Position numbers and translations under genes: made by a program
Source: UBA5239 sp031548025
GTDB lineage: Bacteria > Verrucomicrobiota > Lentisphaeria > Victivallales > Victivallaceae
Assembly: GCA_031548025.1 (NCBI GenBank)
Contig: JAVBRM010000074.1
Span: 48,614-112,613, forward strand
DNA length: 64,000 bases
Direction of reading: 5' to 3'
Notes under the pieces: generated by a model
The model's database searches: none
What the model was told of the DNA's origin: nothing
Seen by the model: only the letters and a program-made list of their open reading frames with translations
Shown: positions 54,227 through 62,614 of the stretch, in pieces
Layout of the letters: each line of letters begins with the position of its first letter
Numbering within the stretch: position 1 is the first letter of the stretch

Positions 54227-54774
54227 TATTTCAGGTCTACCGGAGCAGGTTTACCGAGGGTCGGCAGAGGCGCTTTTTCATTGTCCTGATTGTTTTTCCG
54301 GGGCACGATAATTTTCTGTCCGACTTGAAGGTGATTGGCCTGCTCTCCGGTGAAATTATTCAATGCTTTCAACACCTCAAGCGAAACATCATACGATTTA
54401 GCGATCAAACTGAGCCTGTCGCCGGATTTAACCACATATGTCTCCGTTTCCCTCGGAAGTACCAAGGGAGGCGGAACAGGCGGAGGGAGAAATCCAATCG
54501 GAGCAGGAACTGGAGTTTCGCCCATAATCATACGTTTGGTTTCACTACCGGAGTTGGATGACGTCGATTCCACCGGGGCCACGTCGCCGCGAACCGCGGA
54601 CCGGGTTACTTCGACCGGAGCGATTTCACCCATAACCATGGGAGCGTTCTTTTCGCCGCAACCGGTGGAAATGGCCGCCCCGGCCAGCAATCCCGCCAAC
54701 GGCAACCCGTTTTTGATCGCCTTCTGAATAGCGTCCTGCTTTTTCCGATTGGTTTTCTGCAGTTTGAATTTCAT
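54226..54774 (-). CDS. LysM lipoprotein-like protein, candidate radical SAM substrate
   Basis: 182 residues, strong AGGAGG before the ATG. A long charged leader (1-21), a hydrophobic stretch (22-36) and Cys39 in 'AAISTGCGEK' suggest a lipoprotein, though Ser at -3 is not canonical. Residues 45-92 hold three related motifs, MGEIAPVE, RGDVAPVE and MGETPVPA, then a proline-rich linker. A LysM domain (111-158, 'YVVKSGDRLSLIAKSYDV') should bind peptidoglycan. The repeated G[ED]-x-AP motifs beside a coupled radical SAM gene look like modification sites; that role is inference. Confidence 0.78.
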   Translation of the reverse strand: MKFKLQKTNRKKQDAIQKAIKNGLPLAGLLAGAAISTGCGEKNAPMVMGEIAPVEVTRSAVRGDVAPVESTSSNSGSETKRMIMGETPVPAPIGFLPPPVPPPLVLPRETETYVVKSGDRLSLIAKSYDVSLEVLKALNNFTGEQANHLQVGQKIIVPRKNNQDNEKAPLPTLGKPAPVDLK

Positions 54775-54916
54775 GATCCAACCTCCTGAGAGTAATCATC
54801 ATTACTCTACGCCGGCAGCCATAAATTTGCAAGCGCCAAAATGTCCGATTTCTTTTGAGTGAGCACTTCCGACCCTAAAAAAACCGAAATTTGTTCTGAT
54901 TTTTTTCTTTTTCTGC

Positions 54917-54944
54917 TTGTATTTAAAAAAAAGAGTGGTATCTT
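54917..54944 (+). promoter_or_regulatory. Candidate promoter of tRNA-Ala
   Basis: TTGTAT (54917-54922), 16-base spacer, TATCTT (54939-54944), 17 bases before the tRNA. Confidence 0.5.
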
Positions 54945-54961
54945 TTAAACCATGTTCGTTT

Positions 54962-55038
54962 GGGGCATTAGCTCAGTTGGCTAGAGCGCCACACTGGCAG
55001 TGTGGAGGTCAAGGGTTCAAGTCCCTTATGCTCCACCA
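54962..55038 (+). tRNA. tRNA-Ala (anticodon GGC), CCA encoded
   Basis: Full cloverleaf: acceptor GGGGCAT/ATGCTCC containing the G3-U70 wobble pair that identifies alanine tRNAs, D arm GCTC/GAGC, anticodon stem CCACA/TGTGG with loop CTGGCAG (anticodon GGC), T arm AAGGG-TTCAAGT-CCCTT, discriminator A and encoded CCA. Its last 13 bases overlap, antisense, the end of the dus gene. Confidence 0.97.
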
Positions 55039-55979
55039 TTTTTTCTCTCGAAGAAATGGAATGACGAACACTGACTCTTAATATTATCCGGCGTGAATTC
55101 ATCGATAGCGATCAATTCACGGAATTCCGGTGACGAAACTCCCCAGATAAAACGGGCCAATTCAAGCAGATGTGGCTTGCTCCAGAATTCATCGTAACAT
55201 TCCTCCGCCAGTTCCAGCGCAGTCTGGAAAAAAATCTTTTTGCCGGAGATAACATCGGGGACAGTAGAGTTTGCCAACCGTTTCAAGAGGAAGGGATCTT
55301 TCAGCAGGCCGCGGGCGCACATGATTCCGGCGCAACCGGTGGTTTCGAGCATTTTCCGGGCGTCTTCCGGGGTGTTGACGTCGCCGTTACCGACTACAGG
55401 CAACCCTGTCAAGGATGTGATCCGGCTCAGGCGTTCCAAGCCGTCACCAATTTCGCGATAACCCTCTTTGACCGTGCGGTAATGAATCGCGAGAAAATCG
55501 GCGCAGTCGCTGAATACCGGAATGATTTTATCCGCTTCGGCGGAATCGGCAAAGCCGGTACGGAGCTTGGCGCTCAGGGTGATTTCCGGATAGCGGTGGC
55601 GGATTTCCAGCATAATCCGGCGCATCAGGTCAGGATTTTTGAGCAAAGCGCCACCGGCGCCGCTGCTCAGCACCTGCCCGCTCGGACAGGCGAAATTCAG
55701 ATTGAATTCGCGAATGCCGTAATCATACAAAATCCCGACAGCTCCGGCCAGTTTGCCGGGGTTGTCACCCATCAACTGAACAATGACCGGTTTGCCGGGT
55801 AGAATCAGCGGTTCCAGCCAGCGGATGATCTTGTTGCGGCGCGGCAGATCGATGGAGATCCGCAGAAACGGCGTGAACATAACCGGCAGAAGATCGAGCC
55901 TGGCGGCAACCGCGCAAAAAAGAGGGCTCATCACCCCCTCCATGGGACCGGGCAGGATTGGATATTTCAGGACTGGCAT
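55026..55979 (-). CDS. dus: tRNA-dihydrouridine synthase
   Basis: 317 residues. Dus family motifs: 'PILPGPMEGVMSPLF' (FMN-binding start), 'VIVQLMGDNPGKLAGAVGIL', 'EFNLNFACPSGQVLSSGAGG' with the catalytic Cys region, 'LSAKLRTGF', 'LAIHYRTVKEGY', 'LPVVGNGDVNTPEDARKM' and 'CAGIMCARGLLKDPFL'. Reduces uridines in tRNA D loops. The final residues (NGGA) and stop are read antisense through the 3' end of tRNA-Ala. Overlaps mutM by 13 bases at its start. Subfamily (A/B/C) not determined. Confidence 0.9.
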   Translation of the reverse strand: MPVLKYPILPGPMEGVMSPLFCAVAARLDLLPVMFTPFLRISIDLPRRNKIIRWLEPLILPGKPVIVQLMGDNPGKLAGAVGILYDYGIREFNLNFACPSGQVLSSGAGGALLKNPDLMRRIMLEIRHRYPEITLSAKLRTGFADSAEADKIIPVFSDCADFLAIHYRTVKEGYREIGDGLERLSRITSLTGLPVVGNGDVNTPEDARKMLETTGCAGIMCARGLLKDPFLLKRLANSTVPDVISGKKIFFQTALELAEECYDEFWSKPHLLELARFIWGVSSPEFRELIAIDEFTPDNIKSQCSSFHFFERKNGGA

Positions 55980-56791
55980 TTCGGACAGTAGAAGGTTGTG
56001 CGGCCGCCCTGGTGAACAGTCGTGATTGCTTCGCCGCAGTTGACGCAGGGCTCGCCTTTGCGCCCGTAAACCAGCAGTTCGCGGACGAATTTACCCTCCG
56101 AACCATCCACCTGGCGGTAGTCCGAGAAAGTGGTGCCTCCGGCCTTAATAGCGGCCTGCAGAACCTCTTTGGCAGCTTTGACGAGGGCAGCACACTCTTT
56201 TTTCGTTATCTGATTGCAGCAGCGTCTGGGATTGATTTTGGTTTTGAACAAGACTTCGGCCGTATAAATGTTGCCGATGCCGACGACAATCGCATTGTCC
56301 ATCAACGCGATTTTGATCGGGCATTTGCGTTTCTGCAACTGTTCATAGAGATAACCGGCGGTGAAATCGCCGCTGAGCGGTTCCACGCCCAAGGCTTTCA
56401 GGACGTCCGGTTCCGCGCCTGGCGCGCAAAGGCAACAGGGAACGATGGAGCTGAAACGGCGCGGACATTCGAAGCGCAACTGTTTGCCGTTGCTAAGGTG
56501 AAAAATCACATGCTCATGCTTGCGTCTTTCCGCTTTTGGGTCGGCTTCGCGGAAAACCCCGGTCATGCCGAGATGGATCACCAACGCGTGCCGGTTGGCC
56601 ATTTCAATGACGATGTAGCGGGCCCGGCGGCGGATGTCGACAATCGGTTGATGAAGAAGTTCTTTATCCAGCAACGGCGCGAGCGGGAAACGGAGTTTTT
56701 CGGTAAAAATCTCGATTTTGTCGAATGATTGCCCAATCAGGAGCGGTTTTAGCGCATTGGCTACGGTATGTACTTCCGGGAGTTCAGGCAT
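55967..56791 (-). CDS. mutM: Formamidopyrimidine-DNA glycosylase
   Basis: 274 residues. Starts PELPEV (Pro2 nucleophile, Glu3), has the helix-two-turn-helix 'VVGIGNIYTAEVLF', Lys in 'RFPLAPLLDKELL', and a four-Cys zinc finger (Cys249, 252, 269, 272). Removes 8-oxoguanine and cleaves the abasic site. Coupled with dus and downstream of a dGTPase gene, a nucleotide/RNA maintenance cluster. Confidence 0.95.
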   Translation of the reverse strand: MPELPEVHTVANALKPLLIGQSFDKIEIFTEKLRFPLAPLLDKELLHQPIVDIRRRARYIVIEMANRHALVIHLGMTGVFREADPKAERRKHEHVIFHLSNGKQLRFECPRRFSSIVPCCLCAPGAEPDVLKALGVEPLSGDFTAGYLYEQLQKRKCPIKIALMDNAIVVGIGNIYTAEVLFKTKINPRRCCNQITKKECAALVKAAKEVLQAAIKAGGTTFSDYRQVDGSEGKFVRELLVYGRKGEPCVNCGEAITTVHQGGRTTFYCPKCQS

Positions 56792-56802
56792 GACGGCTTT
56801 TC

Positions 56803-58182
56803 CTATTGTCCGGGCAGGGAAATGCCCTTGATTTTCTTGAATAGCGAAACGGCCCGGCTATCGGTCATGCTGCAGATAAAATCGAGCACGGACATCAACC
56901 GGACATAATCATTGTTCTGCCATTCGGGATCGTCCACATGGCAGAATTCCTGCGGAATCAACTGAATGATTTTGAAATTGCGGTGCATGGGCGGACGCTT
57001 TTCGCGTTTGGCTGCGGCGACCTCGTTGACACAGGAGACGAAAACATCCAGCAGCCCCTGAGTCAGTTCATAGCCGGCGACCTCGATTTGAACAGCGCGC
57101 GGAAAATTGTAGACATCGCGGTAGCTGCGTTCATAAATTTCGGTAATTGCCTCCGAACTCGGAATTAACTCAATCAGGGAGCGCTCCAGCGTACCTTCCA
57201 GGATTTTGTCCTCCCATTTCAAGAATATTTCGATGACTTCGGAAACCAGGGTATTGATGACTCGGGCCCGCAGAAACTGGACTTTGAGTTCTTTGCTGCT
57301 GAGGCGGTCGAGTTTGCCGGTGATTTCTGCCGGACGCTCGACGAATTTCATGAAAAGCTCTTTCAGTTCGGAGTAGTCGATAATCCCCATAACCCACGCA
57401 TCTTCGAAATCGACAATCCGGTAGGAGATATCGTCCGCCGCCTCCACCAGCCAGGCCAGAGGGTGACGGCACCAGCAGTAATCATCGGAATTGCCGCTCA
57501 ACGGCAGCAAACCGGTGGTCTCGGCGACGTTGCGGAAAAGCTCGCGTTCGGCTTGGAAAAAATTGAATTTCTTGGTACTGACCGAACTTCTGCGCTCTTT
57601 GAGCAGCGATTCGGCCGGGTATTTGGCAAAAGCGGCCAGCGTGGCGCAGGTGAGCTGCATGCCGCCGGGATTATCCGGCATCTGAAGCTTGCAGAGCACC
57701 CGGAATCCTTGGGCGTTACCCTCATACGAGGCGATATCCGCCTGTTCCTTGGGGGACATATTCTTTTTCAGGTCGGCCGCCAGATGGGAGTGGGTAAACC
57801 AGTAACGGATCGATTCCTCGCCGGAATGGCCGAGCGGCGGGTTGCCGATGTCGTGAGCCAGCCCGGCGGCGGCGACGATCGCCCCGATGTCGGAGGGCTG
57901 AATGTCGCGCAACTTGTGGCGTTCGCAAATCGCCGCGCCCACCGCCGTACCGAGCGACCGGCCCACACAGGAAACCTCCATGCTGTGGGTCAACCGGGTA
58001 TGGACGTAGTCATTGTCAGCCAGCGGAAACACCTGGGCTTTGTCCTGCATCCGCCTGAAAGCCGGAGAAAATACAATCCGGTCGAAATCCTGTTGGAATG
58101 GCGACCGCCCAAGCGTGATTTTATCGGGTTCTTTTTTGCCCAGCCGCTGCGGAGAAAGTAATTTTTGCCAATCCATTTTCAT
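56803..58182 (-). CDS. dgt: Deoxyguanosinetriphosphate triphosphohydrolase-like protein
   Basis: 459 residues. HD-domain metal motifs: 'DYVHTRLTHSMEVSCVGRSL' and 'AGLAHDIGNPPLGHSGE', with the dGTPase signatures 'FSPAFRRMQDKAQVFPL' and 'VEAADDISYRIVDFEDAW'. Hydrolyses dGTP (or dNTPs) to nucleoside and triphosphate. Located between mutM and a phosphate transporter gene, with gaps of ~12 bases on both sides, so one operon from 60660 to 55026 is likely. Confidence 0.92.
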   Translation of the reverse strand: MKMDWQKLLSPQRLGKKEPDKITLGRSPFQQDFDRIVFSPAFRRMQDKAQVFPLADNDYVHTRLTHSMEVSCVGRSLGTAVGAAICERHKLRDIQPSDIGAIVAAAGLAHDIGNPPLGHSGEESIRYWFTHSHLAADLKKNMSPKEQADIASYEGNAQGFRVLCKLQMPDNPGGMQLTCATLAAFAKYPAESLLKERRSSVSTKKFNFFQAERELFRNVAETTGLLPLSGNSDDYCWCRHPLAWLVEAADDISYRIVDFEDAWVMGIIDYSELKELFMKFVERPAEITGKLDRLSSKELKVQFLRARVINTLVSEVIEIFLKWEDKILEGTLERSLIELIPSSEAITEIYERSYRDVYNFPRAVQIEVAGYELTQGLLDVFVSCVNEVAAAKREKRPPMHRNFKIIQLIPQEFCHVDDPEWQNNDYVRLMSVLDFICSMTDSRAVSLFKKIKGISLPGQ

Positions 58183-58194
58183 ATATTCGATTCC

Positions 58195-60660
58195 TTAATT
58201 CGGCAGGAAGTGCTCCTGAATTTTGACCGCGCGCTCGGCAATATTGGTCAGGTGGTCGCCCACACGTTCGAGCTCGCCCAACAGTTCGATGAAGAGAACG
58301 CCGACTTGCGGCTGACATTCACCCTGGCTCAGCCGGGTGATATGGTTGTTTTCATAATCGTCGCACAGCGTATTGATGCGTTCCTCATCCAGCAAAGCCT
58401 GTTCCACATAACGCTCCGGATGGGGCTGATTCAGGGCGGCGGTGACGTTTTTGGACTGGTCTTCCAGTACGGCCCATAATTTGTCCAATTCACCCCTGGC
58501 ATGCTCGGAAATATCATTAGGCAACCCGGCAAGCCTTTCAGTCAGCCGCAGGATATTGGCGGTGTGGTCGGCGATCCGCTCGGCGTCGTTGGTACAGTGC
58601 ACCAGCAGCGGAATGACGAAAGCCTGTTCTTCGGAAAGCGATTTGCGGGAGAGCTGGACCAGATAATCGGTGATTGCCGCCTGCTGGCGGTCGATTTCAT
58701 TTTCACGCCGGGCCAGCTCGAGGGCCGAATCTTCGTCGAGCTTGCCTTTACGGAAGTGATGATTGACCGCGTCGCTGACCATGTCCCAGGATTCATTGAC
58801 CATGGCGCGAAGGGTCTGAATGGTCTGTTCAAGCGCCACCGACGGTATTTCCAACAGTTTTGGCTCCAGGGCGTTGAAAGTCACCGAGGCCGTGTCTTTG
58901 GGCTTGATGACCGCTTCGCAAAGCTTGGCCATCGGGCCGATCAAAGGAATGAAAATCAGGACGTTGATGATATTGAAAATCGTATGGGCGTTGGCGACAT
59001 GCCGGACCACATTTTGCGGGTGAACGGCAAATACATCGCCCTCGGTCATGAGGTCAACCAGGTACATGAACATCGGAACGTCGGTATTGGGCATTTTGAC
59101 ATAGAAAAATCCGATCATCCAAACCGTTCCCAAGAGCTTGACCAGCACGTGGGACAGCGCGACCTGTTTGCCGTAAACGTTGCTGGGGATCGCCGCGATA
59201 ACCGCGGTAACGGTCGTCCCGACGTTCGCGCCGAGCATCAGCGGCATGGCCGTGTAGAAATTGACCAGCCCGCTGCCGCAGAGCATCAGCAAAATACCGA
59301 TCGAGGCCGAACTGCTCTGAATAACCAGCGTCATAAACAATCCGATGCCGAACGCTCCAAGCACTTGAGCAATCGGCATCAGGCCGCCGTTTAGCGGCGA
59401 ACAATCGAATAACGAGAAAAATTGAATGAAACTCGGGAACATACCGATCTGCTTGAGCTCGCCGCCCATCATGACCAGCCCGAAGAACAACAGCCCGAAA
59501 CCGAGAATGGCGGTCCCCCAGCCTTTGAACAGTTTTTTTCCGCCGAAAACCACCAGCATTGTGCCGATGGTAATCGAAGGAAGGGCGAGAATATCGAGCT
59601 TCATCGAGATAATCTGAGCGGTGACCGTGGTCCCGATGTCCGCCCCGAGGATGATGCCGATAGCCTGGAAAAGATTCAAAAGCCCCGCATTGACAAACCC
59701 GATGACCATGACCGAAGTGGCGCTGGACGACTGGATCACCGCAGTGACCGCGGTCCCGGCCCCCACCGCGATAAAACGGTTCCGGGCAAAGAACTGGAGG
59801 ATACTTTTCATCCGGTTGCCGGCAACCATTTCCAAGCCGTCGCTCATCAGTTTCATCCCGAAAATGAACAGCGCCAGCCCGCTCAATACATTGATGATCA
59901 TGGTCGTGTAATTCATGCCCAGAACATTGATTTTGACCCCGCGGATAAAGATATTGCGGGCGCGGTCGGCGATTTCCGCATTGACCCGGTAAGTTCCGGT
60001 TCCCTCGCCGACTTTGATCCGGGTTTCGGCGATCCCGTCTTCATTGGTTACCGTATTGATATGGGACAGCACCGTTTTTCGCGAAGGATCGGTCTCGCCG
60101 GAGTTAAAATAAACCGGTACGTTCGGCAACGGCTTGCCATCCTCGCCAACCACCAGAATCTTGACCGGTTCGTCAAGATAAGTATTGGAAGAACCTTCCT
60201 GATTGCCGCCGAAAATCTTGATACCGGTAACAAACCGGACGGTAATGCTTTTGTCCGGATAATTGACCGGAATAATTTTCAAATAATGATCCCCGATCGA
60301 TTTCCCGGCGGAAACCTGAACCGAGACTTCGCCGCCCGCGTTACTGGAACCTTCGGCAATGGAAATTGTCAGGTCGGAGTTGTCGACTGTGGCAAATAAA
60401 ACCTTTTCTTTAGTCAGCGAACGGCGGGAGACGGCGCCGAAAATATTATATTGCTCCGGCCCCTGCAGTTCGATGGTCAACGGTTTGGTGAATTTCTCGC
60501 CGGGCAATGCGCATTGGTCATTACCGGAGCTGACTATGACCCGATCCAATGTCGGATTATCATTTTGCCTGCCGCAGCCGAAACCTGCCAGGAGAATAAA
60601 AGTGAATAGAATATATGCGAATATATGCCCGACTTGTCCGAAGCTGCTGCGTTTTGTCAT
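58195..60660 (-). CDS. Na/Pi cotransporter (NptA type) with N-terminal Ig-like domains and PhoU-like tail
   Basis: 821 residues. N-terminal signal/lipoprotein-like segment (1-29, Cys29), then ~215 residues of invasin-like Ig folds ('KPLPNVPVYFNSGETDPSRK', 'TNEDGIAETRIKVGEGTG'). The transporter core carries the paired signatures 'AVIQSSSATSVMVIGFVNAG' and 'LVIQSSSASIGILLMLCGSG'; the last ~200 residues form a PhoU-like helical domain ('HCTNDAERIADHTANIL'). Imports phosphate with sodium. Extracytoplasmic Ig domains in front of an NptA core are unusual. Confidence 0.88.
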   Translation of the reverse strand: MTKRSSFGQVGHIFAYILFTFILLAGFGCGRQNDNPTLDRVIVSSGNDQCALPGEKFTKPLTIELQGPEQYNIFGAVSRRSLTKEKVLFATVDNSDLTISIAEGSSNAGGEVSVQVSAGKSIGDHYLKIIPVNYPDKSITVRFVTGIKIFGGNQEGSSNTYLDEPVKILVVGEDGKPLPNVPVYFNSGETDPSRKTVLSHINTVTNEDGIAETRIKVGEGTGTYRVNAEIADRARNIFIRGVKINVLGMNYTTMIINVLSGLALFIFGMKLMSDGLEMVAGNRMKSILQFFARNRFIAVGAGTAVTAVIQSSSATSVMVIGFVNAGLLNLFQAIGIILGADIGTTVTAQIISMKLDILALPSITIGTMLVVFGGKKLFKGWGTAILGFGLLFFGLVMMGGELKQIGMFPSFIQFFSLFDCSPLNGGLMPIAQVLGAFGIGLFMTLVIQSSSASIGILLMLCGSGLVNFYTAMPLMLGANVGTTVTAVIAAIPSNVYGKQVALSHVLVKLLGTVWMIGFFYVKMPNTDVPMFMYLVDLMTEGDVFAVHPQNVVRHVANAHTIFNIINVLIFIPLIGPMAKLCEAVIKPKDTASVTFNALEPKLLEIPSVALEQTIQTLRAMVNESWDMVSDAVNHHFRKGKLDEDSALELARRENEIDRQQAAITDYLVQLSRKSLSEEQAFVIPLLVHCTNDAERIADHTANILRLTERLAGLPNDISEHARGELDKLWAVLEDQSKNVTAALNQPHPERYVEQALLDEERINTLCDDYENNHITRLSQGECQPQVGVLFIELLGELERVGDHLTNIAERAVKIQEHFLPN

Positions 60661-60798
60661 AAGTTCCCGTATTTAGTTATCTTGATAATCAGGAATAATA
60701 TAACATCAAAAATGACTTATTTAAAGTTAGGAAAATAAAATTTATCCGAAACTCTGTGACGAGCCTCGTTAATTTCCATGTTTTTTGTTTCCGGAGTA

Positions 60799-60827
60799 TT
60801 GACAATTACATCGATGTACTGTATAAT
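60799..60827 (+). promoter_or_regulatory. Consensus promoter with embedded LacI-type palindrome
   Basis: TTGACA (60799-60804), 17-base spacer, TATAAT (60822-60827). The spacer holds the perfect 12-bp palindrome TACATCGATGTA (60807-60818) with central CG, an ideal LacI-family operator. Confidence 0.87.
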
Positions 60828-60855
60828 ATCATTACACCGAGGTTTCAGAGAAAAT

Positions 60856-61857
60856 ATGCATGAACTGTTGATAAAAAAGAAAAATTGCACTTTACAGGAT
60901 ATCGCCGACTTCTGTGGCGTTTCCAAGAGCACCGTGGCCAAAGTGATCCAGAATCCTGAGAACTGCAAAATGCGACAGGAAACCGTCACTATGGTCCAGG
61001 AGGCGGCGGTCAAACTGGATTATCATGCCAGCATCGCCGCGCGCTCACTCCGGACCAACCGCAGTTATACCATCGGGGTGATTTTCCCGAATATTTGCAG
61101 TTTCTATCGGGAACTGGTGATTTATCTGGATATGGAATTGACCCGGCGCGGCTATTATCCGCTGTTTTCCTACTGGGACCCCATGGACCGGACCACTTAT
61201 GCGCAGTGCTATAACCGTCTGCTCAAATACGGCGTCGACGGCATCATCACCAACGACGACGACGAATCCATTCCGTCGCGGGATGTTCCGACAGTAATTT
61301 ACGGAAACGAACTGAAAGTCTGGGACTGCGTTTTTCCCGACAAAAAGCACTACGCCGAGCACGCGATCAACTACCTTTATAATAAAGGACACCGGAAAAT
61401 CGGCTACATCGGCAGGCAGTGGGATGTACGTTATCAATGCGTTCTTGATGCCATGAAAAAGCGCGGTCTGGAAATCAACCCGGAATGGCTGCGGGATTCC
61501 CGGACCATGAGCCCCGAAGCTTATGAATCCGCGAAGGCCCTTTTCCAAAGTTCCGAGCTGCCGACAGCGCTGCTGGCGCACAGCGATCATGTGGCCTACG
61601 CCATCATCCGGGCCGCCGCCGAAAACGGTTTGAAAGTGCCTGACGATCTTTCGATCCTCAGCTATGATAATTTATCGGAATCGGAATTCAGCCTGCCGCC
61701 ATTGACCACCTACGACCAGCGCTTTAAACATGCTTCGCTGTTGTTGGTGGACATGTTGCTCCGCCGGATCGACGATCCGTCGCTGCCGCAGCAGAAGATG
61801 TCCTATATCATGCCGTTAATCGAACGTCAATCAGTCAAAGAATATGGAGGGATCTGA
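60856..61857 (+). CDS. LacI-family transcriptional regulator
   Basis: 333 residues from the ATG at 60856. An in-frame ATG at 60778 is upstream of the promoter itself and is rejected. HTH 'CTLQDIADFCGVSKSTVAKV', hinge 'KLDYHASIAARSLRT', sugar domain 'IGVIFPNICSFYRELVIYLD' and 'LSILSYDNLSESEFSLPPL'. Heads the operon with a pseudopilin (1-base gap) and a DUF4838 gene. Confidence 0.9.
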   Translation: MHELLIKKKNCTLQDIADFCGVSKSTVAKVIQNPENCKMRQETVTMVQEAAVKLDYHASIAARSLRTNRSYTIGVIFPNICSFYRELVIYLDMELTRRGYYPLFSYWDPMDRTTYAQCYNRLLKYGVDGIITNDDDESIPSRDVPTVIYGNELKVWDCVFPDKKHYAEHAINYLYNKGHRKIGYIGRQWDVRYQCVLDAMKKRGLEINPEWLRDSRTMSPEAYESAKALFQSSELPTALLAHSDHVAYAIIRAAAENGLKVPDDLSILSYDNLSESEFSLPPLTTYDQRFKHASLLLVDMLLRRIDDPSLPQQKMSYIMPLIERQSVKEYGGI

Positions 61858-61858
61858 C

Positions 61859-62614
61859 ATGGATCGTTTTAAATTCTCCCAATTAAAGAAATTCACACTT
61901 ATCGAACTCCTGGTAGTGATAGCGATTATTGCTATATTGGCTGCCCTGTTACTGCCGGCTCTCAGCAAAGCCCGAGCCCGGGCTAAGATCTCATTTTGTT
62001 CCAGCAACCTCAAACAGATGGGCTACGGACTCCTGGGTTATGCCAATGATTTTTCAGGAGACGGTCCGCAAGATACCAGCAACTCCGGCGGAACTGTATA
62101 TTCCAGAGATTCGGTGCTGGGCTACCTGGTCACGACCGCGCCGGTGCCGCATAAACAACTGATCTGCCCCGGTTTCCCGTCGCCGATCAAAACCTCCACA
62201 GCCGGCGCGCCGGGTTACGGCAGCGATCCGGGCAGCGCCTACATTCTGGCTTTCGGCGGCGGCAACCGGGATATTGCGGACGGTCTCTGGTTTGCCGGTT
62301 GGCAATGGAGGGCCGCTTCTACTCACCACCAACTGGTCAATCTCAAGCACCTCAACCGGAGCTATACCAGCGGCAGCTATACTGTCACCTATGGAAGTGC
62401 CTCGGAACAGCCTTTCGCCGGTGATATTGCTTCCGACGGGCCATTGGTTAAAGGATACAATTTCAGCTCTATTTATGGCAATGCGGCAACGATCACTCCG
62501 CATCCTGGCTCCAATACGCTCTTTGCCGACGGTCATGTCGCATGGAACACGAAAGAGAAATATAAATACAGTATTATAAATGCTTATGCAGAATTCGGGA
62601 GAATCGCATGGTAA
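61859..62614 (+). CDS. Pseudopilin-like protein (DUF1559 type)
   Basis: 251 residues from the ATG at 61859, 8 bases after GGAGGG; the ATG at 61844 lies within the LacI gene. Prepilin start 'KKFTLIELLVVIAIIAILAA' (Lys, not Gly, before the cleavage Phe) and C-terminal 'PHPGSNTLFADGHVAWN' (H-x7-DG-H). Its stop overlaps the start of the next gene (ATGGTAA), so it is translated together with the DUF4838 enzyme. Confidence 0.87.
   Translation: MDRFKFSQLKKFTLIELLVVIAIIAILAALLLPALSKARARAKISFCSSNLKQMGYGLLGYANDFSGDGPQDTSNSGGTVYSRDSVLGYLVTTAPVPHKQLICPGFPSPIKTSTAGAPGYGSDPGSAYILAFGGGNRDIADGLWFAGWQWRAASTHHQLVNLKHLNRSYTSGSYTVTYGSASEQPFAGDIASDGPLVKGYNFSSIYGNAATITPHPGSNTLFADGHVAWNTKEKYKYSIINAYAEFGRIAW

Noticed and set aside
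58501..60399. Two long plus-strand frames opposite the Na/Pi cotransporter
   Set aside because: Low-complexity His/Asp/Gln-rich shadows of the transporter coding sequence.
60778..60855. Upstream start for the LacI-type gene
   Set aside because: The frame extension covers the gene's own -35, operator and -10, so it cannot be in the transcript.
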